A DNA stretch of 64,000 nucleotides from assembly GCA_029975915.1 (NCBI GenBank), contig JARKOC010000371.1, forward strand, positions 179,646 through 243,645, read 5' to 3'. The notes below the pieces were generated by a model. The model was not told where the DNA came from. It did not search any database and was given only the letters and a program-made list of their open reading frames with translations. Below are positions 1-8,690 of this stretch, piece by piece. A program made the translations under genes and the position numbers. Position 1 is the first letter of the stretch, and each line of letters begins with the position of its first letter. Origin of the DNA: Bryobacteraceae bacterium (lineage in GTDB: Bacteria; Acidobacteriota; Terriglobia; Bryobacterales; Bryobacteraceae).

Positions 1-636
1 TACATGCCAGATACCTCGATGGGTGGATATAGGAATTTCAACCGCTACTTCTACGCCCAGGTTGGCAAAGACGCCGCCATCATCGACGAGCGATATAACG
101 GCGGAGGCGCGCTGGCCACAGATATCGTAGAGATGCTTACCCGCAAGCATCTGAGTAATGTCGCTACTCGTGACGGCGAGGACGAACAGCAGCCGCAGGG
201 AGCCATTTTTGGCCCAAAGATCATGCTGATCAATGAGTTTGCCGGATCGGGAGGCGACGCCATGCCGTGGTATTTCCGGCGCGCAGGGGCAGGGAAGCTG
301 CTCGGCAAGCGCACGTGGGGCGGACTGATCGGCCGGGCCGGGGCGCCATCACTCATGGACGGCGGCATGGTGAGCGCGCCAAGCTCCGGCGTATGGGACC
401 CGGCAACCTCGAAGTGGATCGCCGAGAACGTCGGCGTTGAACCCGACATCGAAGTTGAGAACGAGCCCGATCTGGTCCGCCAGGGCAAGGACCCGCAACT
501 TGAGAAGGCGGTCGAACTGATCATGGCTGAGCTGGCGAAGAATCCGCCCAGCAAAGCCAAGCGGCCGGCCTATCCGAACTACCAGAAGCCCGGCGGCGTG
601 CCGGGCCCCGACACGGCGAACTCGACGCGGCGCTGA
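1..636 (+). CDS. Tricorn-type S41 protease, C-terminal part (cut by window edge)
   Basis: The reading frame is open from the first base, so the gene begins upstream of the window; the ATG at base 4 is probably internal. The visible 211 residues are the catalytic C-terminal domain of a tricorn-like protease. The nucleophile motif FAGSGGDAMPW is present, followed by RTWGGLIG and the tail GVEPDIEVENEPDLVRQGKD. A complete paralogue with the same motifs lies at 32867-36133. Tricorn proteins are large peptidases that degrade oligopeptides; many acidobacterial copies carry an export signal, which cannot be checked here. The last 25 residues are a Pro/Gly/Lys-rich tail beyond the usual end. Family assignment is firm; substrate is unknown. 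Confidence 0.9.
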   Translation, partial: YMPDTSMGGYRNFNRYFYAQVGKDAAIIDERYNGGGALATDIVEMLTRKHLSNVATRDGEDEQQPQGAIFGPKIMLINEFAGSGGDAMPWYFRRAGAGKLLGKRTWGGLIGRAGAPSLMDGGMVSAPSSGVWDPATSKWIAENVGVEPDIEVENEPDLVRQGKDPQLEKAVELIMAELAKNPPSKAKRPAYPNYQKPGGVPGPDTANSTRR

Positions 637-691
637 CCATGCTCGATTGCCCAGGCCGGCAGAACAATCTTTCGCCGGGGTGAAGATTCAC

Positions 692-728
692 TTGATCGTA
701 CAGTCGGGTTAGGACAAAATGGTCCTAA
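692..728 (+). promoter_or_regulatory. Promoter with overlapping palindromic operator
   Basis: TTGATC (692-697), a 17-base spacer and CAAAAT (715-720) form a plausible sigma-70 promoter. A perfect 7-bp inverted repeat, TTAGGAC (709-715) and GTCCTAA (722-728) with a 6-base spacer, covers the -10 element. That position is typical of a repressor site. It would control the aminotransferase-pckA pair starting at 782. The regulator is not identified; the dyad size would fit an Rrf2-like or similar dimeric repressor, which is speculation. Confidence 0.5.
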
Positions 729-781
729 TCCTCAGTCGCCGGGGCAGGGTGAATTCAGCCACTGGGTGAAAGGTGTTGGAA

Positions 782-1999
782 ATGAACTTGAGTCAGCTAG
801 CCCGAACCATACATGAATCAGCCACACTGAAGCTGAATCAGACCGCCGCGCAACTTCGTGATAAAGGTGAACCCGTAATTCACCTGGGCGGCGGCGAACC
901 GAAATCAAAGACGCCGATCGACGCAATCGTCGCCTGCACCGGCGTGCTGAATTCGGGCGACATCAAGTACACTCCCGTCGATGGCATCCCCGCGTTGAAG
1001 AAGGCGATCATCCGATACACCGAGGAGCATTACAGCCGGGTGGTGAAGCCGCTGAACGTCATCGCGTCGTCGGGCGCCAAGCAGTCCATCATGGTTCTGC
1101 TGCACGCGATCCTCGACCCGAAAGACGAGGTCATCTTCCCGGCTCCATACTGGGTCAGCTACCCGGAGATGGTGAAGCTGGCCGGCGGGGTTCCGGTGGT
1201 GGTGAGGGCGGAAGACGGCTCATTCACGCCGACGATTGAGGAGTTCGAAGCGGCGATGGGCAGCTACACCAAGGCCGTCATCCTGAACTCTCCGAACAAT
1301 CCCTCAGGGGTCATGTACTCGCCGGAGTTCGTCGCCGAACTGGTGCAGTTGTGCGAGAAGCGCGACCTCTGGCTGATCATGGACGATACCTATAACCGTC
1401 TGGTCTTCGATGGCCGGCAGCCGGTGAACTGCTACGAATACACCAAGACCGACATCGACCAGTCGAAAATGGTTGTCATCAACTGCGTCTCCAAGATGTA
1501 TGCGATGACCGGGTTCCGTATCGGGTGGGCGGTTGGCAACAAGGAGGTGGTTCAGGCCATGACCACGATCCAGAGCCAACAGACATCGAGTCCGGCCACG
1601 CCGTCCCAATGGGCGGCGGTCGGGGCGCTGAACGGAGTCCAGTCTTCCATCGACTCGCTGCGCCTGACTCTCGAAAACAACCGGAACATCCTAATGGACC
1701 ATTTCAGGGCGTTTCCGGGCGTGAAGGTCACTTGCCCCCACGGCGCATTCTACACATTCCCGGACTTCAGCGCCTACTACAAGGATTCACAAAAACTCTC
1801 CGAGTTTCTTCTCGAGAAGGTCCGCGTCGTGACCGTACCCGGCAAGGAATTTGGCCTGGAAGGACATCTCCGGATCAGCTTCTGCGGAGGCGCGAAGGAG
1901 ACGTCCGAAGGAATCGAAAGAATCCGCTGGGCGCTGGACCCGACCTCGCCAAATGAACTCTATCTCGGCGACCGCCGCCTGGTGCGCGACTGGATGTAA
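782..1999 (+). CDS. Aspartate aminotransferase family (class I), PLP-dependent
   Basis: A 405-residue fold-type I aminotransferase, of normal length for the AspC/AAT I-beta group. Visible motifs are NSPNNPSG near 169-176, the aspartate of IMDDTYN near 200 and the PLP lysine K238 in NCVSKMYAMTGFRIGW, followed by the substrate-binding arginine. ATG at 782 is preferred over GTG at 773 because AAAGG sits about 9 bases before it. The family moves amino groups between aspartate and 2-oxoglutarate or related pairs. pckA follows after 12 bases with TAAGGAG between, so the two are probably cotranscribed, linking oxaloacetate from aspartate to PEP. Exact substrate is inferred. Confidence 0.9.
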   Translation: MNLSQLARTIHESATLKLNQTAAQLRDKGEPVIHLGGGEPKSKTPIDAIVACTGVLNSGDIKYTPVDGIPALKKAIIRYTEEHYSRVVKPLNVIASSGAKQSIMVLLHAILDPKDEVIFPAPYWVSYPEMVKLAGGVPVVVRAEDGSFTPTIEEFEAAMGSYTKAVILNSPNNPSGVMYSPEFVAELVQLCEKRDLWLIMDDTYNRLVFDGRQPVNCYEYTKTDIDQSKMVVINCVSKMYAMTGFRIGWAVGNKEVVQAMTTIQSQQTSSPATPSQWAAVGALNGVQSSIDSLRLTLENNRNILMDHFRAFPGVKVTCPHGAFYTFPDFSAYYKDSQKLSEFLLEKVRVVTVPGKEFGLEGHLRISFCGGAKETSEGIERIRWALDPTSPNELYLGDRRLVRDWM

Positions 2000-2011
2000 G
2001 GAGCCATCCCA

Positions 2012-3664
2012 ATGAATATTTACTCCGACATCCCTACACCGGGCCTAAAGGAAGCCTCGCAAGCGGCTTCGATCTACGGCTTAGAAAACCACGGACTGCG
2101 CAATCTAAAATGCGTCTACTGGAACCTCTCCGCCGCCGCGCTCTACGAAGAGGCTGTCTGCCGCGGTGAAGGCTGGATTGCCGAAGAAGGGCCGTTCATC
2201 GTTCACACAGGCAAGCATACAGCCCGCGCCGCGGCCGACAAGTTTCTGGTCCGCGAGGACTCCTGCGAGGAATGGATCTGGTGGGGCACCCACAACCGGC
2301 CGTTTGCGGCGGACGCTTTCAACATGCTGCTGGCGCGCGTCCTGGGCTACCTCCAGGGCCGCGACATTTTCGTGCAGGATTGCTTCGCCGGCTCCGACCC
2401 AGACTACCGTATGCCCGTCCGCATCATCACCGAACAGGCCTGGCAGAGCCTGTTCGCCAGGACAATGTTCATCAAACCCGAGACTTTGGACGCGGCGCGG
2501 AAACACGTGCCCGAGTTCACCGTGATTGTCGCGCCGGGATTTAACGCCAGCCCGCTGATTGATTCTTCGCGGGCCGAAACGGTGATCGTTCTCAACATGG
2601 CATCGCGCCTGGCCGTCATCGGGGGATCCTCCTACGGCGGCGAGATCAAAAAGACCGTCTTCACCGTGTTGAACGCTTTGCTCCCATTCCAGGATGTCCT
2701 GCCAATGCATTGCTCGGCGAATGTAGGCGAGGCAGGTGACGTGGCCATCTTTTTCGGGCTGTCGGGCACCGGCAAGACCACACTATCGGCCGACCCCCGC
2801 CGGCGCCTGATTGGTGACGACGAACACGGCTGGAGCGAATCGGGCGTGTTCAACTTCGAGGATGGCTGCTATGCCAAGATGATCCGCCTGTCGCCATCCG
2901 CCGAGCCGCAGATTCATGCATGCACCCGGCGGTTTGGCACGATCCTTGAGAATGTCGTCTTCGACCGGCGGACGCGCAAACTGGACTTGAACGACGACAA
3001 ACTGACAGAGAATACTCGGGGCGCTTATCCATTGAACTTCATTGGCAACGCGCTGGAGGCCAAGAGGGCGGGCCATCCCGACAACGTCGTCTTTCTGACC
3101 TGCGATGCGTCTGGCGTGCTTCCGCCAATCTCGCGCCTGACTCCCGACCAAGCCGTTTACCACTTCATGAGCGGATACACGAGCAAGATCGCCGGGACCG
3201 AGATTGGTCTCGGCATCGAACCCGTTATCACCTTTTCGGCCTGCTTCGGCGCGCCGTTCATGGTGCACCATCCATACAAGTACGCCCAAATGCTCAAGGT
3301 GAGGATCCTGAAGCACAAGGCCAAGGTCTGGATGGTCAACACTGGATGGACTGGAGGGCCGTTTGGCATCGGGAAGAGGATCTCGATCCAGCACACCCGT
3401 GCGCTGCTTGACGCCGCGCTCAACGGCAAACTGGACGGGGTCGAATACGCAGTCGATCCCGTCTTCGGCGTGGAGGTGCCCAAGTCGTGCGAGGGTGTCC
3501 CGTCGTCGATCCTCGATCCGGCCAACACCTGGCCGAGCCGCGAAGAGTACAACCAGCGCGTCCGCAGCCTCGCCTCCCGATTCATCGAGAACTTCGAACT
3601 TCTCTCGGGTGAAGAGGCAGGCGCCCGCGGATTGGAAGTCCACGGTCCGAAACTGCATCCGTAG
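2012..3664 (+). CDS. pckA: Phosphoenolpyruvate carboxykinase (ATP)
   Basis: A 550-residue protein of the expected length for the ATP-dependent enzyme, which converts oxaloacetate plus ATP to PEP, CO2 and ADP in gluconeogenesis. The kinase-1a loop GLSGTGKTTLSADP is at residues 249-262, followed by the metal-binding GDDEHGW; SSYGGEIKK and PMHCSANVG are also present. The start has TAAGGAG in the aminotransferase stop region just upstream. Its neighbour probably supplies or drains oxaloacetate, and both would be controlled by the promoter/operator at 692-728. Confidence 0.97.
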   Translation: MNIYSDIPTPGLKEASQAASIYGLENHGLRNLKCVYWNLSAAALYEEAVCRGEGWIAEEGPFIVHTGKHTARAAADKFLVREDSCEEWIWWGTHNRPFAADAFNMLLARVLGYLQGRDIFVQDCFAGSDPDYRMPVRIITEQAWQSLFARTMFIKPETLDAARKHVPEFTVIVAPGFNASPLIDSSRAETVIVLNMASRLAVIGGSSYGGEIKKTVFTVLNALLPFQDVLPMHCSANVGEAGDVAIFFGLSGTGKTTLSADPRRRLIGDDEHGWSESGVFNFEDGCYAKMIRLSPSAEPQIHACTRRFGTILENVVFDRRTRKLDLNDDKLTENTRGAYPLNFIGNALEAKRAGHPDNVVFLTCDASGVLPPISRLTPDQAVYHFMSGYTSKIAGTEIGLGIEPVITFSACFGAPFMVHHPYKYAQMLKVRILKHKAKVWMVNTGWTGGPFGIGKRISIQHTRALLDAALNGKLDGVEYAVDPVFGVEVPKSCEGVPSSILDPANTWPSREEYNQRVRSLASRFIENFELLSGEEAGARGLEVHGPKLHP

Positions 3665-3713
3665 GACAAGACTACCTTACTGGCTTTCTTCAACTGAATC
3701 AGGACGGGCCACC

Positions 3714-3869
3714 TTAGAGGCCCGTTCTCACCCAGCGGAAGCCGATATCGCCGTAACGGTGATCAAGTTGGACAGGAATGCCGTAGCCAACACTCAGCCC
3801 AATAAGCGGAGACGGTGGACGGCTCGGGCCGCCATTAATGTTTTCGCACGACACCCACGAGGCTCCCCG
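3714..3869 (-). pseudogene. Remnant of a formylglycine-generating-enzyme/sulfatase-modifying-factor C-terminus
   Basis: On the minus strand one frame reads RGASWVSCEN, then about 30 unrelated residues, then GDIGFRWVRTGL and a stop. FGE-sulfatase domains usually end with RGGSW...NNNIGFRVVRT, so this resembles the last ~50 residues of such a protein. No start or upstream domain is visible; the rest has been lost. It lies in the gap between pckA and the DUF1080 gene, where no other coding signal was seen. The match rests on two short motifs. Confidence 0.4.
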
Positions 3870-4057
3870 GCGGCGGGCGCCTGGCGCGGGTGAGATATCG
3901 GACCTCACTACTTTTTTATTCTTCACGTGACAACTAAAGTGGAAGCGTTCACTTCTCCTATTGGGCAACCGAAATAGTCCGGTCCAGGCTTGGGGCGCGC
4001 CGGGCTTAGGTGAAGTCCGGTAATCTGGGAGTGCCGCGCAGTTGGAATCGAACAGTA

Positions 4058-4714
4058 ATGAGATACAGCAGACCCGATCTTAGGTTTGGGAAGTTCGCCC
4101 TGGCAATCATGTTCATAACCGGTTCGATGGCGCAGGCCCAGGATGCGACGAGCGGGTGGAAGCCGATGTTCGATGGCCGCACACTCGAAGGCTGGGCAGA
4201 GACGCCGTTTTCAGGCAAGGGGAAAGTGGAGATATCGGGCGGCGCGATCGTCCTGATGCCCGGCGGACCGCTGACGGGCGTGAATTGGGCAGGCGAGTTT
4301 CCCAAGGCGGGCTATGAGATCCGGTGGGAGGCGCGGCGGGTGCAAGGCAATGATTTCTTTTCGAGCCTCACATTCCCGGTCGGCGATTCCTTTGCGACGT
4401 GGGTGACCGGCGGATGGGGCGGCGATATCGTGGGGATGTCGAGCATCGACGGCTGGGACGCGTCTGAAAACGAGACGCGGTCGTATTTCAACTTCGAGAA
4501 TGGGCGCTGGTATGGATTCCGGCTGGAGGTAAGGCCGGACAGGGTGAAGGCGGCCATTGACGGGCAGACAGTCTTCGACGTGAACATCGAAGGAAGGGAG
4601 ATCAGCCTGCGGCGGGGTGAGATCAGCCGTTCCACTCCGCTGGGATTTGCCGCATACGCAACGCGGGGCGAGATCCGGAAGATCGAGTACAGAGCGTTAG
4701 CCCCAGGGCGCTGA
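4058..4714 (+). CDS. Secreted DUF1080 (3-keto-disaccharide hydrolase-type) protein
   Basis: A 218-residue protein with a signal peptide (basic start, then FALAIMFITGSMAQAQ) and a beta-sandwich of the DUF1080 type, recognised by FDGRTLEGW near the start of the mature protein and the LEVRPDRVKAAIDGQTVFD strand pattern. Members are abundant in Acidobacteriota and Planctomycetota; some hydrolyse 3-keto-glycosides. The ATG at 4058 is chosen because it gives a clean signal peptide; a GTG at 4010 is possible. The convergent Gfo/Idh/MocA oxidoreductase is a common partner in 3-keto-sugar metabolism, which supports a sugar role. Confidence 0.8.
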   Translation: MRYSRPDLRFGKFALAIMFITGSMAQAQDATSGWKPMFDGRTLEGWAETPFSGKGKVEISGGAIVLMPGGPLTGVNWAGEFPKAGYEIRWEARRVQGNDFFSSLTFPVGDSFATWVTGGWGGDIVGMSSIDGWDASENETRSYFNFENGRWYGFRLEVRPDRVKAAIDGQTVFDVNIEGREISLRRGEISRSTPLGFAAYATRGEIRKIEYRALAPGR

Positions 4715-4732
4715 AGCCAGTACCGCCCGCAG

Positions 4733-4774
4733 AAAGCGCCCCGCCCAAGATCCGGGCGCGGGGCGCTTTCGTTT
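4733..4774. terminator. Hairpin between convergent genes
   Basis: AAAGCGCCCCGCCC (4733-4746) can pair with GGGCGCGGGGCGCTTT (4754-4769), with a 7-base loop and a 2-base bulge. A T-rich CGTTTGG follows on the plus strand, and the A-run serves the minus strand. It lies between the converging DUF1080 and oxidoreductase genes, so it likely terminates both. Confidence 0.75.
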
Positions 4775-4788
4775 GGCTGCCAAGCGGA

Positions 4789-6408
4789 TTAACCGTTGAG
4801 AGTCCAGTTGTCTCGGTACTTGCGCTTCAGCCAGTCGTTGGCCTCGGCCATGTTGGTGACCCGGCCGGCGGCTGGATCGTATTCAAGGCGCTTGCCGGCG
4901 CGATGGGCGACCAGGCCGAGCAGCATTTGCTCGATCATGGTTCCCGAATAGTCGAAGTCGCAGTGGGTCTTCCTGCTCATGCCGTGGACGGCATTGTTGC
5001 TCATCCCCTTACAGGCGTTAAGCCAGTCTGTCTGGAACGGATCGATGTTGCCGCGATAGGGCTGACCCGATTTTTGGGCGGCCAGGATCGGTTCGATGGA
5101 GGTGTTCGGCATGCCGATTGCTGGCGGGATATCGCCTTCCATCATTTGGAGGGCCGGGAATCCGGTGGCCGTCGGTGTGGCGCTGGGCATGGCCGTCATG
5201 CCTTTCGGCAGTGCAGGCGCTTGTGGGCGCTGGCCCTGTGGGCGGGGGCCCTGCTGCCGAGGACGCTGCACTGCCTGGGTCGGCTGGCCGGTGCCGGCCA
5301 CGAGGGGGAGGAGTTGGTCCTTCGAACGACGCTTGTAGTAGGTGAAATCGCCGTCGTCGTTGTTGGGGATGATGAGGCGGGAGGTGAAGTCGGCCAGGAT
5401 CGATCCCTTTGTGCCTTCGAAGATGGCGCCGTTGCCGATCTTGCTGACGTCAATGAAGCCGCGTGGATTCTCGGGCTTGAGGCCGCCCTGATACCACACG
5501 AGTTTGATCGGGCCGCGCCAGGCATTGGCCGGGTGGTCGAAGGTGGCCTTCAGTTTCACCGGGCAGATGTCGGGGTTGAACTTGTCGCTGATTTCGTGAT
5601 CGACCTCGATGGCGATCGGGCCGCCAGCGTCGACGACGTTCCAAACCAGATCCATCGTATGCGCGCCCATGTCGCCCATCTGGCCGACGCCGAAATCGCG
5701 GTACATATTCCAGAAGAGACAGTTCAAGCCACTAGATCCGCCAAAATACTGCGGGCTGTAAGGATGGTAGGGCGACGGTCCGATCCACTGTTCATAGTGG
5801 AGCGACGCGGGCGGCTGCCCCTGGGCCGTGGGGTATCCCGGCCGCGGCAACTGCCGGCTATCCCAACTGTGGACAACCTTGAGTTCGCCGATGGCGCCGT
5901 CGAGGATCAACTCACGGAGGCGTTCGAAATTGGGGTAGGCATGGCGCTGGGTACCGTGCTGTGTCGCGACCTTGTTGATCCTCTTCAGGTAATTGGCGCG
6001 GACCACGCGCGCCTCTTCTACGCTGATGCCGAGCGGCTTCTCGCAGAATACGTGCATGTCGCGGTTGAGCGCCCAGTTGGCGATAAAGGCGTGGTGATGG
6101 TCGGCCGTGCAAATGACGACGGCCTCGATGTCTTTCTGGTCAAGCATCCGCCGCCAATCGACGTAGGTTTTGGCCTTCGGGAAGATCTGCGCGGCCTCCC
6201 TGGTCCGGAGGTCGTTGACGTCGCAGATGGCCACGACGTTCTCGTTCAGCAGCGAATTGTAGTGCGCGGTGCCACGGCCCCAGACGCCGACCAGGGCGAC
6301 GTTGAGCCGGTTGCTGGGCGCGGTCTGCCCGCGCAGCATGCCACTTCTCAGAATAGTTAAGCCGGCGGCTGGCGCAACGGCGGATTGGAGGAGGTCTCGG
6401 CGGTTCAT
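4789..6408 (-). CDS. Tat-exported Gfo/Idh/MocA-family oxidoreductase
   Basis: A 539-residue NAD(P)-dependent sugar-type dehydrogenase. The N-terminus MNRRDLLQSAV is a twin-arginine signal, followed by a hydrophobic stretch, so the enzyme is likely exported folded with its cofactor. A Rossmann fold follows (VALVGVWGRG, then VVAICDVND), and CEKPLG is the conserved family lysine motif. A low-complexity Pro/Gln-rich insert lies around residues 390-420. ATG at 6408 is chosen over the upstream in-frame start because AGGAAA precedes it and it begins the Tat motif. The family oxidises or rearranges sugars; the substrate is not known. Confidence 0.88.
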   Translation of the reverse strand: MNRRDLLQSAVAPAAGLTILRSGMLRGQTAPSNRLNVALVGVWGRGTAHYNSLLNENVVAICDVNDLRTREAAQIFPKAKTYVDWRRMLDQKDIEAVVICTADHHHAFIANWALNRDMHVFCEKPLGISVEEARVVRANYLKRINKVATQHGTQRHAYPNFERLRELILDGAIGELKVVHSWDSRQLPRPGYPTAQGQPPASLHYEQWIGPSPYHPYSPQYFGGSSGLNCLFWNMYRDFGVGQMGDMGAHTMDLVWNVVDAGGPIAIEVDHEISDKFNPDICPVKLKATFDHPANAWRGPIKLVWYQGGLKPENPRGFIDVSKIGNGAIFEGTKGSILADFTSRLIIPNNDDGDFTYYKRRSKDQLLPLVAGTGQPTQAVQRPRQQGPRPQGQRPQAPALPKGMTAMPSATPTATGFPALQMMEGDIPPAIGMPNTSIEPILAAQKSGQPYRGNIDPFQTDWLNACKGMSNNAVHGMSRKTHCDFDYSGTMIEQMLLGLVAHRAGKRLEYDPAAGRVTNMAEANDWLKRKYRDNWTLNG

Positions 6409-6525
6409 GTCTGATTTCCTACCGTACATCCTATACGAGCATGTTGATGGACGCCATACGGAAATCCTTAAACGCGCTGCGGCGCAGGAAATGGCTGACC
6501 GAGAACGGCCTGTGCGGGCTTTGGC

Positions 6526-6867
6526 TTACCCGCCGGCTTTGGACGCCATGTCGCCGCCCGCTTCCAGCCGTGCCCGGTTCAATCCGGCCTCGACGAGGTG
6601 GGCGAGGCCCAGTCCGCCGGAGGCCGAAAGCGCCTGGGCGACCAGTTGTTCGGCAAGCTCAGCGATGTTCGACAAGGACTGGTCCTCGCCAGTTCCCAAC
6701 CAGCCTTCCGATCCCGAGGCTTCACGCATCGATTTCAGCATCATGCCCAAGAGTATGGATTCGAACTGAAGAGCAGTTTCCCGGACACGTTCGGGCGAGT
6801 CAGTCGGTTTGGCTGGGGTGACGTTCTGCCAGTCGAATGCGGAGATCGGAGACTGTATGCCTTCCAA
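6526..6867 (-). CDS. flgJ: Rod-binding protein, FlgJ N-terminal type
   Basis: A 113-residue protein matching only the rod-binding domain of FlgJ: ETALQFESILLGMMLKSMRE is the family signature, followed by a helical AELAEQLVAQALSASGGLG. It lacks the C-terminal muramidase domain of proteobacterial FlgJ, as is usual outside beta/gamma-Proteobacteria. It acts in periplasmic rod assembly. It is the last gene of the leftward flagellar operon, 24 bases after flgI. The 6409-6525 stretch beyond it shows nothing convincing. Confidence 0.85.
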   Translation of the reverse strand: MEGIQSPISAFDWQNVTPAKPTDSPERVRETALQFESILLGMMLKSMREASGSEGWLGTGEDQSLSNIAELAEQLVAQALSASGGLGLAHLVEAGLNRARLEAGGDMASKAGG

Positions 6868-6891
6868 TTGCTGAGTCCTTTCTGGCCGCGC

Positions 6892-7986
6892 CTAGATTAC
6901 ATCGATCTCCGCCTGCAACGCGCCAGCCGCCTGAAGAGCTTGCAGGATGGCAATGACGTCGCGTGGTGTGCTGCCGATGGCCAGCAGCGACTGGACGAGG
7001 TCTTCGACTGTGGCCCCGTCTTTCAATTGAACGTTCTTTGCCAGATCTTCCTTGGCGCCGAGCTTGACCTCCGGTGTGACCACCGTGTCACCCTTGGCCA
7101 ATGGGTTCGGTTGCGAAACCTGGAATGAGGTCTGAATCTCGACCGTCAGATTGCCGTGGAGGATTGAGACAGGCCGGATCCGGACGTCTTTGCCGAGTAC
7201 GACCGTGCCGGTCCGCTCGTTGACGACCACGCGGAGTCGCGCATCAGCCTCGACCGTCAAACTCTCAATGGCCGCGATGAACTCGACTCTCCTGCCAGCC
7301 CACGTTGGCGGCACCGAAACCTCGACCAGCCCCGCATTGGCGGGCTTGGCGACACCGCCCTCAAAGGCGCGGTTGATCGCCTGGGCCAGCCTGGCCGCCG
7401 TGGTGAAATCGGCGCGGCGCAACTGGAGCCGGATGGTTTCGCCGTCCACCACTGAGGGGGCAGCGACTTCGACGATTGCGCCTTGAGGGACCCTGCCCGC
7501 CGTCGGGTGGTTGACGGTGGCCCGGTTGCCCCCGCCCCCAGCCGAGAAGCCGCCCGTCACCACGGGGCCTTGCGCGGCGGCGAAGACACGTCCGTCGGAT
7601 GCCTTGAGAGGTGTCAGGAGAAGGAGTCCTCCTTGCAGATTGGTGGAATCGCCAATTGCGGCGACATGGATGTCGATGCGGGTGCCGGGCTGGGCATATG
7701 GCGGCAGGTTGGCAGTCACCATCACAGCGGCGGTGTTTCGCACCAGGATCGCGGTTGGGGTCACCTGGACGCCCATGCGATCCAGCATATTGGCGAGCGT
7801 CTGTGCGGAAAAGAAAGTCTGGCGTTTGTCGCCGGTGCCGTTGAGGCCAACGACCAGTCCGTAACCAATCAGTTGGTTGTCACGCACCCCTTCGATGGAC
7901 GCGAGTTCCTTCACCCGAACGGCATTGGACGGCGTGGCACCGGCTGCTGCGAACTGGATGCAGAGAATCGAGACGATGAGTTTCAT
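6892..7986 (-). CDS. flgI: Flagellar P-ring protein FlgI
   Basis: A 364-residue protein of standard length with a signal peptide (MKLIVSILCIQFAAAGA). Diagnostic segments are LASIEGVRDNQLIGYGLVVG, LNGTGDK and the central VMVTANLPP. FlgI forms the ring around the rod in the peptidoglycan layer. It begins 5 bases after the flgH stop. Presence of FlgI and FlgH together implies a diderm envelope. Confidence 0.96.
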   Translation of the reverse strand: MKLIVSILCIQFAAAGATPSNAVRVKELASIEGVRDNQLIGYGLVVGLNGTGDKRQTFFSAQTLANMLDRMGVQVTPTAILVRNTAAVMVTANLPPYAQPGTRIDIHVAAIGDSTNLQGGLLLLTPLKASDGRVFAAAQGPVVTGGFSAGGGGNRATVNHPTAGRVPQGAIVEVAAPSVVDGETIRLQLRRADFTTAARLAQAINRAFEGGVAKPANAGLVEVSVPPTWAGRRVEFIAAIESLTVEADARLRVVVNERTGTVVLGKDVRIRPVSILHGNLTVEIQTSFQVSQPNPLAKGDTVVTPEVKLGAKEDLAKNVQLKDGATVEDLVQSLLAIGSTPRDVIAILQALQAAGALQAEIDVI

Positions 7987-7991
7987 GGCCG

Positions 7992-8690
7992 TTAGAATGG
8001 GAGCAAGCCGAGCAACAACCGGTACAGGAAGTTGGGTCTTCGGATGGCGTCATTGACCACGCCCTTGCCGTCGACTTGGACTTCGAGCAGGGCCAGGCGG
8101 TCGGAACTGATCCTGTTGACACCGTTCAAATCGTTCCAGCGCGCAATACCGCGAACGCGGACCACCTGACGCTCGGCATTGACACCCACCGACTTGCGGC
8201 CCTCGATCACGAGATTGCCGTTGGGCAGAACATGGGTAACGCGTGCGGTGAGCGTCGTCTTCAACTCAGATTCGCGGCTGGTCTCGGCCTGGCCGTCTAG
8301 TTTCTGGTTGCCGCCGAGTTCGGCCATAGATGCCAGGGGCCCGGCGGCGCGAGTGACGCCACCCAGAGCGGGAATGCTGGCCGAAGCGCTGGACTTGCGA
8401 TTGGAGGCGGTCGCGCCACGCGAGATGGCGCTGGCGTGGTCGGAGACTTCTATTGTGACCAGGTCATTGACCTGGGAGGCCCGGAGGTCGCGCGCCACAT
8501 CGGCGAATCGGCCAGCAGGGTCGAACAGCGATCCGGGCGAAGACCGTGGCGCGGCGCCGGAGGCCTCGGCTTCTGCGATGATACGGTCGAGTTCAGATGG
8601 CTGAGGCTGCTTGGTTTTGGCTCCGGCCTGCGCCGGCGACGAGGTGATGGTTGCGGCGATCGCAGTGCTAATCAGGAGATGTCTGATCAT
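7992..8690 (-). CDS. flgH: Flagellar L-ring protein FlgH (no lipobox seen)
   Basis: A 232-residue protein with FlgH features: SLFDPAGRFADVARDLRAS, VNDLVTIEVSDHASA, and the C-terminal NGNLVIEGRKSVGVNAE and VRGIARWNDL. It forms the outer-membrane ring. The ATG at 8690 gives a signal peptide MIRHLLISTAIAATITSSPAQA ending in an AQA cleavage site. There is no cysteine there, so it appears not to be a lipoprotein, unlike classical FlgH. The start overlaps the end of flgA by 23 bases, implying translational coupling. Confidence 0.93.
   Translation of the reverse strand: MIRHLLISTAIAATITSSPAQAGAKTKQPQPSELDRIIAEAEASGAAPRSSPGSLFDPAGRFADVARDLRASQVNDLVTIEVSDHASAISRGATASNRKSSASASIPALGGVTRAAGPLASMAELGGNQKLDGQAETSRESELKTTLTARVTHVLPNGNLVIEGRKSVGVNAERQVVRVRGIARWNDLNGVNRISSDRLALLEVQVDGKGVVNDAIRRPNFLYRLLLGLLPF

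Noticed and set aside
4903..6360. Long plus-strand frame of 485 codons
   Set aside because: It lies wholly opposite the Gfo/Idh/MocA gene, which has clear motifs; the frame is a by-product of high GC.
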